The position numbers were made by a program, and so were the translations under genes. Under the pieces are notes generated by a model. It was not told where the DNA came from, ran no database searches, and saw only the letters and a program-made list of their open reading frames with translations. A stretch of DNA of 64,000 nucleotides from Enterobacter sp. RIT418 (GTDB lineage: Bacteria > Pseudomonadota > Gammaproteobacteria > Enterobacterales > Enterobacteriaceae), in the NCBI RefSeq assembly GCF_003057745.1, contig NZ_QBJD02000007.1:62001-126000 (forward strand). Reading direction: 5' to 3'. Positions 39,121 to 47,990 of the stretch are shown in pieces (the first letter of the stretch is position 1; each line of letters opens with the position of its first letter).

Positions 39121-39379
39121 CGTTTTTCCTTAACCATAAAGATGAAATAATGTTGAGCTTGTTTGAATAAAATTATTCTTAATTACGCTTGCTATTCTTA
39201 AGTGCATGAATAACAAGTGCGCAGATTCTAATGGTCATTACTGTGATTAAGAATTTAGTTTTTCTACGTTACGGTTTGAGTTTTATTAACTGATCAATGA
39301 ATACATTTGTGTATGTATTTATTGTTAGCCGTAAAACGGCGGAAAAATTCCGCCGTAAAAAATATCATGTATTAAGTTT
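39121..39379 (-). promoter_or_regulatory. AT-rich gap between the two subunit genes, with terminator and palindrome
   Basis: The hairpin ACGGCGGAA / TTCCGCCGT (39336-39356) followed by TTTTAC on the minus strand ends the first subunit transcript. AATACAT-N6-ATGTATT (39300-39319) repeats a motif found before the first subunit gene. The rest is AT-rich and probably holds a second promoter for the downstream gene. Confidence 0.6.
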
Positions 39380-40087
39380 TTATAAATAAAGCAGCGTAAT
39401 GGTCGTTTCGCCGCTCAATTGCGCCTCATCGGTAGTGGTAAGACGATTCGTATTAACAATCGCCAGAGACACCTTGAAAGGATAAACCACATTCGTGATC
39501 GGCAGCGGCGAAATCGTTCCCGGCCGGGTGGCCGTCATTATTTCCGCATTGCCGTTGGCAATCACGCCAGAGCTCAGGTGGCGCCACATATATTCTCCCT
39601 GGCTATTAACCCACGATGGGGCAAAAATGGCCTGGGCCGGGACGCCGTTGGCGGTGATTTCATTGAGGCGGGTGCTGATCGCGTAAGCCCCAATCTTCTC
39701 GCCCGCCGCAGTGGTACCGACGCCGTAGGTTGTTCCGGCGCCGAACACGTCACCGCCGTTATCTTTCGCTTCGCGAATAACGAATTCGCTGGAGCTCAGG
39801 TCGTTTGCGGCGTTGGAGTCTTCTTTATTGTCGGCGATGCTCCAGGCCACCTTAGTGGCGGCTGGGCAGTTGATGGTTAAAGACATGTCTTTATGGCCCA
39901 TCTGGTTGGTCTCAGTTGGGGACAGTTTATCCAGCGCAATGGTGCCAAAATCTATGGCGCCTCCATTGCTTAAGGTTGGGGTACAGGAGGCATTATTCAT
40001 TTTGCCTTTTACTTTCATGACGACGGAATCAGCGAGCGCGGCGGACGACGCCAGAGCAACAAGCGTCGCGAGAGCGATTTTTTTCAT
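39380..40087 (-). CDS. DUF1120 pilus subunit-like protein (first gene)
   Basis: A 235-residue protein with signal peptide (about 1-19, ending ALA), cysteines at SCTPTLSNGG and NCPAATKVAWSI, and terminal strand ETTITLLYL. As first gene behind its own AT-rich promoter region and in front of a terminator-like hairpin it is the best candidate for the most abundant subunit. The operon occupies the place between deoD and lplA where E. coli K-12 has yjjJ. Confidence 0.87.
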   Translation of the reverse strand: MKKIALATLVALASSAALADSVVMKVKGKMNNASCTPTLSNGGAIDFGTIALDKLSPTETNQMGHKDMSLTINCPAATKVAWSIADNKEDSNAANDLSSSEFVIREAKDNGGDVFGAGTTYGVGTTAAGEKIGAYAISTRLNEITANGVPAQAIFAPSWVNSQGEYMWRHLSSGVIANGNAEIMTATRPGTISPLPITNVVYPFKVSLAIVNTNRLTTTDEAQLSGETTITLLYL

Positions 40088-40191
40088 TGTTAATCCTTAA
40101 CCATAAATTAAAATAGGATATATTTGTATGGAGTGTTGCTTGCATAATACAAGCGAGAAGATTTTATTAAGAGAAAGGGTAATTTAGATAT

Positions 40192-40226
40192 TTAGGAACT
40201 CTTCATTGAATATTGAGAGTTCCTAA
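40192..40226. repeat. Perfect 11-bp inverted repeat upstream of the DUF1120 pilus operon
   Basis: TTAGGAACTCT (40192-40202) and AGAGTTCCTAA (40216-40226) are separated by 13 bases. It lies 105-140 bases before the first subunit gene and could be an operator or a weak hairpin. Confidence 0.7.
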
Positions 40227-40229
40227 GGT

Positions 40230-40259
40230 GTGTAAATACATTTATGCATGTATTTACAC
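40230..40259. repeat. Perfect 12-bp inverted repeat between lplA and the pilus operon
   Basis: GTGTAAATACAT (40230-40241) and ATGTATTTACAC (40248-40259) are separated by 6 bases. The inner part AATACAT-N6-ATGTATT recurs at 39300-39319. It lies 16 bases past the lplA stop, so a terminator role is also possible, though it is AT-rich and weak. Confidence 0.7.
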
Positions 40260-40275
40260 GGCGGGCGCGAGATTA

Positions 40276-41292
40276 TTATTTAATAGCCCGTTCAATCCAC
40301 GTCGATAATTCCCGCAATTCCGTTTCCTGTTCTGGAAAATCGGCAATTAATGTGTCGCACGCCTGCTGAAGCTTATCCGCTCGATATAAACAGCCCTGCA
40401 AACGTGTCGCCAGCGCCTCTAGCGGTGCCGGGTTCAGGCTGTCGGTAAAGACCTGCGTGCGGGTGATGTGGCCTTTCTCCACGTCGAAATGCAGCTCCAC
40501 GCCGCCCCAGGTGAAACGCTCGTCCAGAAGGTGCGAGAAGGCGGGAGCCTGACCGAAGTTCCACTCCCAGCTGCTCTGGCGCGCAAAGGTATCAGCAAAA
40601 TTGGGCAGGTCAGGCGACTTATCCGGTGAAATGACCTCCGCCTCAACCCGCTCGCCGTAGTGGGCAAAGAAGGCCTCCCGGATGGCATCGCAAACCTGCT
40701 CGTGCGTGATGTCGGGCAGCAGTTCTACCAGGTTCGCCACGCGGCCGCGCACCGAGGTGATGCCTTTTGCCTGAAGCTTTTTCTTGTCAGGATTGAGGTA
40801 GTTTGCCAGACGGCTTAAATCGGCATTCAGCAGCAGCGTACCGTGGTGAAATCCGCGATCCATCGTTTCACGGTAGGCGGAGCCGGAGACTTTGCGATCG
40901 CCTTCAGCGGTTTTGACCACCAGATCGTTACGACCGGAGGCCTCCGCCGTGACGCCAAGCGCGTTCAGCGCGTTGAGCACAATAGAGGTAGAGATCGTTT
41001 TATCGTATTCCGGCTTGCCAGCCATGAAGGTAAAGCAGGTATTGCCAAGATCGTGGAATACCGCGCCGCCGCCGCTGCTGCGGCGCGCAAGTCGAACGTT
41101 ATCCTCTTCCATGCGCCGCGTGTTGCACTCCTTCCACGGGTTTTGCGCGCGCCCGATGACCACCGTGTCCGCATTGCGCCAGAGGAAAAGTACCCGCTGC
41201 GTGGCGGGCATCTGGCGGAAGATGCACTCTTCCACCGCGAGATTGAACCAGGGATCGTACGAGTCAGAGATGAGCAGGCGTAGCGTCGACAT
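40276..41292 (-). CDS. lplA: Lipoate-protein ligase A
   Basis: A 338-residue enzyme, E. coli length. It activates lipoate with ATP and attaches it to lipoyl domains of 2-oxoacid dehydrogenases and GcvH. Conserved segments are [15 protein letters not shown] (about 70-84) and SGSAYR (about 136-141). Downstream of ytjB on the same strand with a 40-base gap. Confidence 0.96.
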   Translation of the reverse strand: MSTLRLLISDSYDPWFNLAVEECIFRQMPATQRVLFLWRNADTVVIGRAQNPWKECNTRRMEEDNVRLARRSSGGGAVFHDLGNTCFTFMAGKPEYDKTISTSIVLNALNALGVTAEASGRNDLVVKTAEGDRKVSGSAYRETMDRGFHHGTLLLNADLSRLANYLNPDKKKLQAKGITSVRGRVANLVELLPDITHEQVCDAIREAFFAHYGERVEAEVISPDKSPDLPNFADTFARQSSWEWNFGQAPAFSHLLDERFTWGGVELHFDVEKGHITRTQVFTDSLNPAPLEALATRLQGCLYRADKLQQACDTLIADFPEQETELRELSTWIERAIK

Positions 41293-41332
41293 GGCAGATT
41301 TCCTTATTCCGAATCATCTGCCTACTTTACCA

Positions 41333-41977
41333 TTATTCCTTCTTCTCGCTCTCTTCCTCTTCTGGAACGGATTTGCTGGCGGTCAGCAGGAAGGGGGATT
41401 GCTGCCAGCGGGTGCGCTTGCCCTGCAGCAGCGTGCGCGCCAGCACGACGCCGATGGCCAGCGAAAGCAGCAGCATCAGGCGAAGAATATTGGTGGTGTT
41501 ATCGACCTGTTTGGCTTCGGTCGGCAGCGTGTGGGTGTCGAGCGTCAGGCGTAAATAGCCCAGCGGACCATTCTTCCCCTGAATAGGTTCAACGATCTGC
41601 TGGTTGAAATAGCCCCCGGCTTTTTTGCCGTCCAGCGCCAGCCTGTCGCGCACGTCAACGTGTTCACCGGCGCGGGCAATCAGGTCGCCTTGTTCATCGT
41701 AAACGCCCGCATCCAGAATGCGGCTGTTTTCCGTAAGCTGGCGCAGCACCTGGCCTATCCGCTTGTCGTCCGGCGTTTCGGTACGCATCGACGGGGCGAC
41801 GTTGAGCGTGACCTGGCGCGCCAGCGTGCGGGCCAGTTCCTCGAACTGCGGGTTGCGCTGACGTTGATGGTTCTGGCTAAACCAGGAGGCCCCTTGCATC
41901 AGCACCACCAATAGTGCGAGACAGATCAGGACAATCACGGCGCGATGAAGCCGGAATTTTAGTTTTGCTCGAGCCAT
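41333..41977 (-). CDS. ytjB: Membrane protein YtjB (Smp)
   Basis: A 214-residue protein, the E. coli length, with a transmembrane segment near residues 14-32, a periplasmic domain of about 130 residues and a second hydrophobic segment near 165-182. Function is not established; homologs are membrane-anchored sensor-like proteins. It is divergent from serB, with a 116-base shared promoter gap, and probably cotranscribed with lplA. Confidence 0.92.
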   Translation of the reverse strand: MARAKLKFRLHRAVIVLICLALLVVLMQGASWFSQNHQRQRNPQFEELARTLARQVTLNVAPSMRTETPDDKRIGQVLRQLTENSRILDAGVYDEQGDLIARAGEHVDVRDRLALDGKKAGGYFNQQIVEPIQGKNGPLGYLRLTLDTHTLPTEAKQVDNTTNILRLMLLLSLAIGVVLARTLLQGKRTRWQQSPFLLTASKSVPEEEESEKKE

Positions 41978-42093
41978 ATTCCACCTGCTGAAAATTTACG
42001 GCTTAATGTTGCCAGAAGTGATGGTTACAGGGTAGCCTCATGCGTTATTTTCCCTCTTGACCTTGCGGCGCGAACGAATTTACAGGAGCTTCA

Positions 42094-43062
42094 ATGCCGA
42101 ACATTACCTGGTGCGACCTGCCAACGGATGTCTCTTTATGGCCAGGATTGCCGCTCTCGTTAAGTGGCGATGAGGTGATGCCTCTCGACTACCACGCCGG
42201 TCGTAGCGGCTGGCTGCTGTATGGCCGCGGGCTGGATAAGCAGCGCCTGACGCAATATCAAAGCACGCTGGGCGCGGCGATGGTGATCGTTGCGGCCTGG
42301 TGCGTGGAAGACTATCAGGTTATTCGCCTGGCCGGCTCCCTGACGCCGCGCGCCACGCGCCTGGCGCACGACGCCGGGCTGGACGTCGCGCCGCTGGGCA
42401 AAATTCCGCATCTGAAAACGCCGGGCCTGCTGGTGATGGACATGGATTCTACCGCGATCCAGATTGAGTGCATCGATGAGATCGCGAAGCTGGCGGGCAG
42501 CGGCGAGCTGGTGGCGGAAGTGACCGAACGCGCGATGCGCGGCGAGCTGGATTTTACCGCCAGCCTGCGCCAGCGCGTGGCAACCCTAAAAGGGGCGGAC
42601 GCGAACATTCTGCGTCAGGTGCGCGATGAACTGCCGCTCATGCCGGGGCTGACGCAGCTGGTGCTGAAGCTCGAAACGCTCGGCTGGAAGGTGGCGATTG
42701 CCTCGGGCGGCTTCACCTTCTTCGCGGAATACCTGCGCGATAAGCTGCGCTTGACCACCGTGGTGGCGAACGAGCTGGAAATCATGGACGGCAAGCTGAC
42801 CGGTCAGGTGATTGGCGACATCGTGGATGCACAATACAAAGCCAACACCCTGACGCGCCTGGCGGAAAAATATGACATCCCCGTCGCGCAGACGGTGGCT
42901 GTCGGCGACGGCGCGAACGATCTGCCGATGATCAAGGCAGCGGGTCTTGGCATCGCCTATCACGCCAAGCCAAAAGTGAATGAAAAGACGGAAGTCACCA
43001 TCCGTCACGCTGACCTGATGGGGGTATTCTGCATTCTCTCCGGCAGCATTAATCAGAAATAA
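42094..43062 (+). CDS. serB: Phosphoserine phosphatase
   Basis: A 322-residue HAD phosphatase that makes L-serine from phosphoserine, the last step of serine synthesis. Motif I is DMDSTAI (about 113-119), and motif IV is GDGANDLPM (about 270). The N-terminal 100 residues form the regulatory domain. First gene of serB-radA-nadR. Confidence 0.96.
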   Translation: MPNITWCDLPTDVSLWPGLPLSLSGDEVMPLDYHAGRSGWLLYGRGLDKQRLTQYQSTLGAAMVIVAAWCVEDYQVIRLAGSLTPRATRLAHDAGLDVAPLGKIPHLKTPGLLVMDMDSTAIQIECIDEIAKLAGSGELVAEVTERAMRGELDFTASLRQRVATLKGADANILRQVRDELPLMPGLTQLVLKLETLGWKVAIASGGFTFFAEYLRDKLRLTTVVANELEIMDGKLTGQVIGDIVDAQYKANTLTRLAEKYDIPVAQTVAVGDGANDLPMIKAAGLGIAYHAKPKVNEKTEVTIRHADLMGVFCILSGSINQK

Positions 43063-43073
43063 CGAGGTAACCC

Positions 43074-44459
43074 GTGGCGAAAGCTCCAAAACGCGCATTT
43101 GTCTGTAATGAATGTGGTGCGGATTATCCGCGCTGGCAGGGGCAGTGCAGCGCCTGTCATGCCTGGAACACCATCACCGAGGTGCGCGGAGTGGCGGCCT
43201 CGCCGAGCGTGGCCCGCAACGAGCGCCTGAGCGGCTATGCGGGCAATGCGGGCGTGTCGAAGGTACAGAAGCTTTCAGACATCAGCCTGGAAGAACTGCC
43301 GCGCTTCTCTACCGGATTTAAAGAGTTTGACCGCGTGCTCGGCGGCGGCGTGGTGCCGGGCAGCGCGATTCTGATCGGCGGTAATCCGGGCGCGGGTAAA
43401 TCGACCCTGCTGCTGCAAACGCTGTGCAAGCTCGCCGAGCAGATGAAGACCCTTTACGTCACCGGGGAAGAGTCGTTGCAGCAGGTGGCAATGCGCGCGC
43501 ACCGTCTGGGCCTGCCGACCGGCAACCTGAACATGCTTTCGGAAACCAGCATCGAGCAGATCTGCATGATTGCGGAAGAAGAGCAGCCGAAGCTGATGGT
43601 GATCGACTCCATACAGGTCATGCACATGGCGGACATTCAGTCCTCGCCGGGCAGCGTGGCGCAGGTGCGTGAAACCGCCGCCTACCTGACGCGCTTTGCT
43701 AAAACGCGCGGCGTGGCGATTGTGATGGTCGGCCACGTGACTAAAGACGGCTCGCTGGCCGGGCCGAAGGTGCTCGAACACTGCATCGACTGCTCCGTCA
43801 TGCTTGACGGCGACGCGGACTCTCGCTTCCGCACCCTGCGCAGCCACAAGAACCGCTTCGGCGCGGTAAACGAGCTGGGCGTATTTGCCATGACCGAGCA
43901 GGGCCTGCGCGAGGTGAGCAACCCGTCCGCGATCTTCCTGAGCCGCGGGGATGAAATTACCTCCGGCAGCTCGGTGATGGTGCTGTGGGAAGGGACGCGC
44001 CCGCTGCTGGTCGAGATTCAGGCGCTGGTGGACGTGTCGATGATGGGCAACCCGCGGCGCGTGGCGGTTGGCCTGGAGCAGAACCGCCTGGCGATCCTGC
44101 TTGCCGTATTGCACCGTCACGGCGGCCTGCAGATGGCGGATCAGGACGTGTTCGTCAACGTGGTCGGTGGCGTCAAAGTCACCGAAACCAGCGCGGACCT
44201 GGCGCTGCTGCTGGCGATGGTCTCCAGCCTGCGCGACAGGCCGCTGCCGCAGGATCTGGTGGTCTTCGGCGAAGTGGGCCTGGCCGGTGAGATCCGCCCG
44301 GTGCCGAGCGGGCAGGAGCGCATCTCCGAGGCGGCGAAGCACGGCTTCCGCCGGGCGATCGTTTCGGCCGCCAACGTGCCAAAGAAAATCCCGGAAGGGA
44401 TGCAGGTTTTCGGCGTTAAAAAACTCGCAGATGCGTTAAATGTCTTTGACGACTTATAA
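43074..44459 (+). CDS. radA: DNA repair protein RadA
   Basis: A 461-residue protein starting at GTG with GAGG upstream. The zinc finger is CNECGADYPRWQGQCSAC (about 11-28), Walker A is GGNPGAGKST (about 102-111), the RadA motif KNRFG is near 260 and a Lon-protease-like domain fills the C-terminus. It is a hexameric helicase acting on recombination branches. It lies 11 bases after serB. Confidence 0.96.
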   Translation: MAKAPKRAFVCNECGADYPRWQGQCSACHAWNTITEVRGVAASPSVARNERLSGYAGNAGVSKVQKLSDISLEELPRFSTGFKEFDRVLGGGVVPGSAILIGGNPGAGKSTLLLQTLCKLAEQMKTLYVTGEESLQQVAMRAHRLGLPTGNLNMLSETSIEQICMIAEEEQPKLMVIDSIQVMHMADIQSSPGSVAQVRETAAYLTRFAKTRGVAIVMVGHVTKDGSLAGPKVLEHCIDCSVMLDGDADSRFRTLRSHKNRFGAVNELGVFAMTEQGLREVSNPSAIFLSRGDEITSGSSVMVLWEGTRPLLVEIQALVDVSMMGNPRRVAVGLEQNRLAILLAVLHRHGGLQMADQDVFVNVVGGVKVTETSADLALLLAMVSSLRDRPLPQDLVVFGEVGLAGEIRPVPSGQERISEAAKHGFRRAIVSAANVPKKIPEGMQVFGVKKLADALNVFDDL

Positions 44460-44496
44460 TTACGTAAATTTGATTTTGCAGGAGGCACCGTAATTT

Positions 44497-45729
44497 ATGT
44501 CAACATTTGACTATCTCAAGACCGCCATTCGCCAAAAAGGCTGCACCCTGCAGCAGGTGGCGGATGCCAGCGGCATGACCAAGGGCTACCTGAGCCAGCT
44601 CCTGAACGCCAAAATCAAAAGCCCCAGTGCGCAAAAGCTGGAAGCGCTGCACCGTTTTCTGGGGCTTGAGTTTCCGCGCATTCAAAAGAACATCGGCGTG
44701 GTGTTCGGCAAATTCTATCCGCTGCATACCGGGCATATTTATCTGATCCAGCGCGCCTGTAGCCAGGTCGACGAGCTGCACATCATTATGGGCTTCGACG
44801 AAACCCGCGACCGCCAGCTGTTCGAAGACAGCGCCATGTCGCAGCAGCCCACGGTGTCAGACCGCCTGCGCTGGCTGCTCCAGACGTTTAAATACCAGAA
44901 AAACATTCGTATTCATGCCTTTAACGAAGAGGGCATGGAGCCGTATCCGCACGGCTGGGACGTGTGGAGCAACGGCGTAAAAGCGTTTATGGAAGAGAAG
45001 GGGATAGCCCCTAACTGGATTTACACCTCCGAAGAGTCCGACGCGCCGCAGTTCCGCGAGCATCTGGGCATTGAAACCGTGCTGATCGATCCTAAGCGCA
45101 CCTTTATGAACATCAGCGGGGCGCAGATCCGCGAAAACCCGTTCCGCTACTGGGATTACATTCCCACCGAGGTGAAGCCGTTCTTCGTGCGCACGGTTGC
45201 CATACTGGGCGGCGAGTCGAGCGGAAAATCGACGCTGGTCAACAAGCTTGCCAACATCTTTAACACCACCAGCGCGTGGGAGTACGGACGCGACTACGTT
45301 TTCTCGCATCTTGGCGGCGACGAGATGGCGCTGCAGTATTCCGATTACGACAAGATCGCGCTCGGACACGCCCAGTACATTGATTTTGCCGTGAAATACG
45401 CCAACAAAGTGGCGTTTATCGATACTGATTTCGTGACCACCCAGGCGTTCTGTAAAAAGTACGAAGGGCGCGAGCACCCTTTTGTGCAGGCGCTGATCGA
45501 CGAATACCGCTTCGACCTGGTGATCCTGCTGGAAAACAACACCCCGTGGGTTGCCGACGGCATGCGCAGCCTCGGCAGCTCGGTGGACAGAAAAGAGTTC
45601 CAGTCCATGCTGGTAGAGATGCTCAACGAAAACAACGTGCAGTTTGTGCACGTTGAGGAGTCAGACTACGACAGCCGATTCCTGCGCTGCGTCGAGCTGG
45701 TGAAGGAGATGATGGGGGAGCAGGGGTAA
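44497..45729 (+). CDS. nadR: Trifunctional NAD regulator NadR
   Basis: A 410-residue protein, E. coli length, with an N-terminal helix-turn-helix (about 17-40, LQQVADASGMTKGYLSQL), an NMN adenylyltransferase domain with GKFYPLHTGH (about 70-79) and a ribosylnicotinamide kinase domain with GGESSGKST (about 236-244). It represses NAD synthesis genes and salvages nicotinamide riboside. GGAGG precedes the ATG. Confidence 0.96.
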   Translation: MSTFDYLKTAIRQKGCTLQQVADASGMTKGYLSQLLNAKIKSPSAQKLEALHRFLGLEFPRIQKNIGVVFGKFYPLHTGHIYLIQRACSQVDELHIIMGFDETRDRQLFEDSAMSQQPTVSDRLRWLLQTFKYQKNIRIHAFNEEGMEPYPHGWDVWSNGVKAFMEEKGIAPNWIYTSEESDAPQFREHLGIETVLIDPKRTFMNISGAQIRENPFRYWDYIPTEVKPFFVRTVAILGGESSGKSTLVNKLANIFNTTSAWEYGRDYVFSHLGGDEMALQYSDYDKIALGHAQYIDFAVKYANKVAFIDTDFVTTQAFCKKYEGREHPFVQALIDEYRFDLVILLENNTPWVADGMRSLGSSVDRKEFQSMLVEMLNENNVQFVHVEESDYDSRFLRCVELVKEMMGEQG

Positions 45730-45838
45730 TTCCCTCGCCCCTCACCCTAACCCTCTCCCCGAAGGGGAGAGGGGATTGCACAGAGCCGTCTTTTCCCCCT
45801 CGCCCCTACGGGGAGAGGGCCGGGGTGAGGGGGAAGAC
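45729..45838. repeat. Inverted pair of CCCTCACCC / CTCTCCCC repeats after nadR
   Basis: The left copy holds CCCTCTCCCC-GAA-GGGGAGAGGG; the right copy is a reverse-oriented relative ending CCGGGGTGAGGGGG. The two would fold on each other and on themselves between the convergent ends of nadR and the dehydrogenase gene. Confidence 0.78.
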
Positions 45839-45839
45839 C

Positions 45840-46841
45840 TCAAAATGCAACCACCACTTTCCCCCGCATATGCCCCTCCAGCACCTTACGGTGCGCTTCA
45901 CGGATGCTTTCCACGCTCAGCCCGCGCAGCGTTTCGCTAAGCGAGCTTTCCACTACGCCGTTATCAACCAGCCTCGCCACCTCGTTAAGGATCTCGCCCT
46001 GACGCGCCATATCCGCCGTCTGGTACATGCTGCGGGTATACATAAATTCCCAGTGCAGGGCGGCAGATTTGGATTTCAGCTTGTCCTGATCCAGCGGATG
46101 TTCATTCTCAACGATGGAGCAAATATGCCCCTGCGGCGCTATCAGCTCGCTGACCGCGTTCCAGTGGCCGTCCGTGTCGTTGAGAATGAAAATGTAGTCA
46201 ACGAACGTGATGCCCTGTTTTGCCAGTTCGCCCTTCAAATCGCGATAGTTCACGACCCGATCCGCACCGCGATCGCGACACCACTGGGCGGAATCTTCTC
46301 TTGACGCCGTCGCGATGATTTTCACCTTGCTGTTGTGCTTCGCAAACGGGATCGCCAGCGAGCCCACGCCGCCCGCGCCCCCAATAATCAACAGCGTTTT
46401 ATCCGCGCCAGCGTCCTGAATGTTCAGCCGTTCGAACAACCCTTCCCAGGCGGTGAGGGCGGTTAACGGCAGCGCGGCAGCGGCGGCCCAGCCGAGGCTT
46501 GCAGGCTTGTGCCCGACGATGCGCGCGTCAATCAGCTGGTGGGTGGCGTTGCTGCCCGGACGCGTGATGTCACCGGCGTACCACACCTCGTCTCCCGGTT
46601 TGAATCCGGTGACGCTCGCGCCAGCCGCTTTGACGATCCCGCTCGCATCCCAGCCGAGGATCCGCGGCGCTTTCAGCCCGCTTTTAGCAATGCTGGCATG
46701 TACTTTAGTATCGACCGGATTAATAGAGACGGCTTTTACCTCAACGAGCAGATCGTGCTCGCCAGGCTGCGGCATGGGTTGTGAAATCTCAATAAAATGA
46801 GAAGGATTCTCAGGGTTAACGGCAATGGCTTTCATTGACAT
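45840..46841 (-). CDS. Zinc-type alcohol dehydrogenase-like / quinone oxidoreductase
   Basis: A 333-residue medium-chain dehydrogenase/reductase with an N-terminal GroES-like domain and a nucleotide-binding fold with GGAGGVGSLAIPFAK (about 153-167). It belongs to the zinc-binding alcohol dehydrogenase/NADPH:quinone reductase-like subfamily that usually lacks the zinc ligands; I see no cysteine cluster. The substrate is unknown. A LysR gene is divergent to it with a 108-base gap, so it is likely its target. The pair is absent between nadR and ettA in E. coli K-12. Confidence 0.88.
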   Translation of the reverse strand: MSMKAIAVNPENPSHFIEISQPMPQPGEHDLLVEVKAVSINPVDTKVHASIAKSGLKAPRILGWDASGIVKAAGASVTGFKPGDEVWYAGDITRPGSNATHQLIDARIVGHKPASLGWAAAAALPLTALTAWEGLFERLNIQDAGADKTLLIIGGAGGVGSLAIPFAKHNSKVKIIATASREDSAQWCRDRGADRVVNYRDLKGELAKQGITFVDYIFILNDTDGHWNAVSELIAPQGHICSIVENEHPLDQDKLKSKSAALHWEFMYTRSMYQTADMARQGEILNEVARLVDNGVVESSLSETLRGLSVESIREAHRKVLEGHMRGKVVVAF

Positions 46842-46949
46842 GGCATGCTCCTCAGTGGAAGGCGTTTTGTTGAGGCTAGTCTATAAAGCGAGCGATGGCG
46901 TGATAAGATGGACAATCAAGAACGAAGCGTTCGTACAGGGTGAACAATC
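46842..46949. promoter_or_regulatory. Divergent promoter gap of dehydrogenase and LysR genes
   Basis: A 108-base gap containing the small inverted repeat ACGAA-GCG-TTCGT (46922-46934), 16 bases before the LysR start. LysR proteins normally bind such gaps; assigning this repeat is a guess. Confidence 0.4.
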
Positions 46950-47849
46950 ATGTTTAAACAGCTGCAGGATATGGCGCTGTTTGCGCTGGTGGCGGAGATG
47001 GGGAGCTTTACCGCCGCGGCGCAGAGGGCGGAACTGCCGAAATCGAGCGTCAGCCAGCGTATCAGCCAGCTTGAGCAGCAGATCGGGATACGCTTGCTCA
47101 ACCGCACGACGCGCAGGTTAAACCTGACGTTTGCGGGCGAGCACTACCTGGTGCACTGTCGAGAAATGCTGGCGGCCAGCGAGCGGGCGGAGTACGCCAT
47201 CCAGCGCCTGCGCGAGAACCCCAGCGGACGGCTTCGCATCACCTGCCCGGCGGGGCTCGGCGCGACCCTGCTGGCGCACCTCAACGCGGAGTTTCAGCTC
47301 CGCTACCCGGACGTGTCGCTGGACGTCTCCATCTCTGACGACGTGGTCGACCTGGTGGAGTCCGGCTTTGACGTGGCGCTGCGCACCGGCAAGCCGCAGG
47401 ACTCCTCGCTGATCGGCCGGATGATTGGCCACTGTCCGCGCTATATGCTGGCCTCGCCGGACTACCTGGCGCGCCGGGATCCGCTGCTCCATCCGCGTCA
47501 GCTGGTGGAGCACCGTTGTATTACCCATAAGGCATGGTCCGAGTGGCTGCTGCGAAGCGGAGGCAAGGATTACCGCTATCTGCCGGATAATGCGCATATG
47601 ACCGATAACCTGGTCTACGCCCGTGAATGTGCGATTGCGGGGGCAGGGATCACGCTGCTGCCGGCATTTCTGCTGGAAGACAGGATCGAAAAGGGCGCGC
47701 TGGTACAGGTGCTGCCGGAGTGGGGCGTGGAGGGAAACGAGCTGTGGTTGGCCTATCCGAGCCGCAAGCTAAACTCGCCCGCGCTGATGAGCTATATCGA
47801 CTTTGCGATGCGGTTTGACGAGGTGAAGCGGTATTACGTGGGAGGGTGA
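46950..47849 (+). CDS. LysR-family transcriptional regulator
   Basis: A 299-residue protein with an N-terminal winged helix-turn-helix (about 5-62: GSFTAAAQRAELPKSSVSQR and LEQQIGIRLLNRTTRRL) and a substrate-binding domain. It groups with the many CrgA/AaeR-like regulators of oxidoreductases. It is divergent from the dehydrogenase, the usual layout of regulator and target. The effector is unknown. Confidence 0.9.
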   Translation: MFKQLQDMALFALVAEMGSFTAAAQRAELPKSSVSQRISQLEQQIGIRLLNRTTRRLNLTFAGEHYLVHCREMLAASERAEYAIQRLRENPSGRLRITCPAGLGATLLAHLNAEFQLRYPDVSLDVSISDDVVDLVESGFDVALRTGKPQDSSLIGRMIGHCPRYMLASPDYLARRDPLLHPRQLVEHRCITHKAWSEWLLRSGGKDYRYLPDNAHMTDNLVYARECAIAGAGITLLPAFLLEDRIEKGALVQVLPEWGVEGNELWLAYPSRKLNSPALMSYIDFAMRFDEVKRYYVGG

Positions 47850-47854
47850 TTATG

Positions 47855-47982
47855 TGCGGCCTGATGCCCTCACCCTAGCCCTCTCCCACGGGGAGAGGGA
47901 ACAAACACTAAAAACGGCACCATGCGTTACCGTTTTGCTTTTACCTTGCCCCACCCTGGCACTCTCCCACGGGGAGAGGGAA
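47855..47982. repeat. Tandemly duplicated palindromic repeat and terminator unit
   Basis: GTGCGGCCTGATGCCCTCACCC leads into CTCTCCCACGGGGAGAGGGAACAAA at 47881; the same palindrome returns at 47962, 81 bases on. Each copy is followed by an ACGGC-type hairpin and a GTTTTGCTTTTA tract. The left hairpin (47911-47936) has decayed by two mismatched pairs while the right one is intact. Confidence 0.72.
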
Positions 47983-47990
47983 CAAAACTA

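Noticed and set aside
43275-44342. A 355-residue minus-strand frame opposite radA
   Set aside because: Shadow of radA with His/Arg/Gln-rich composition.
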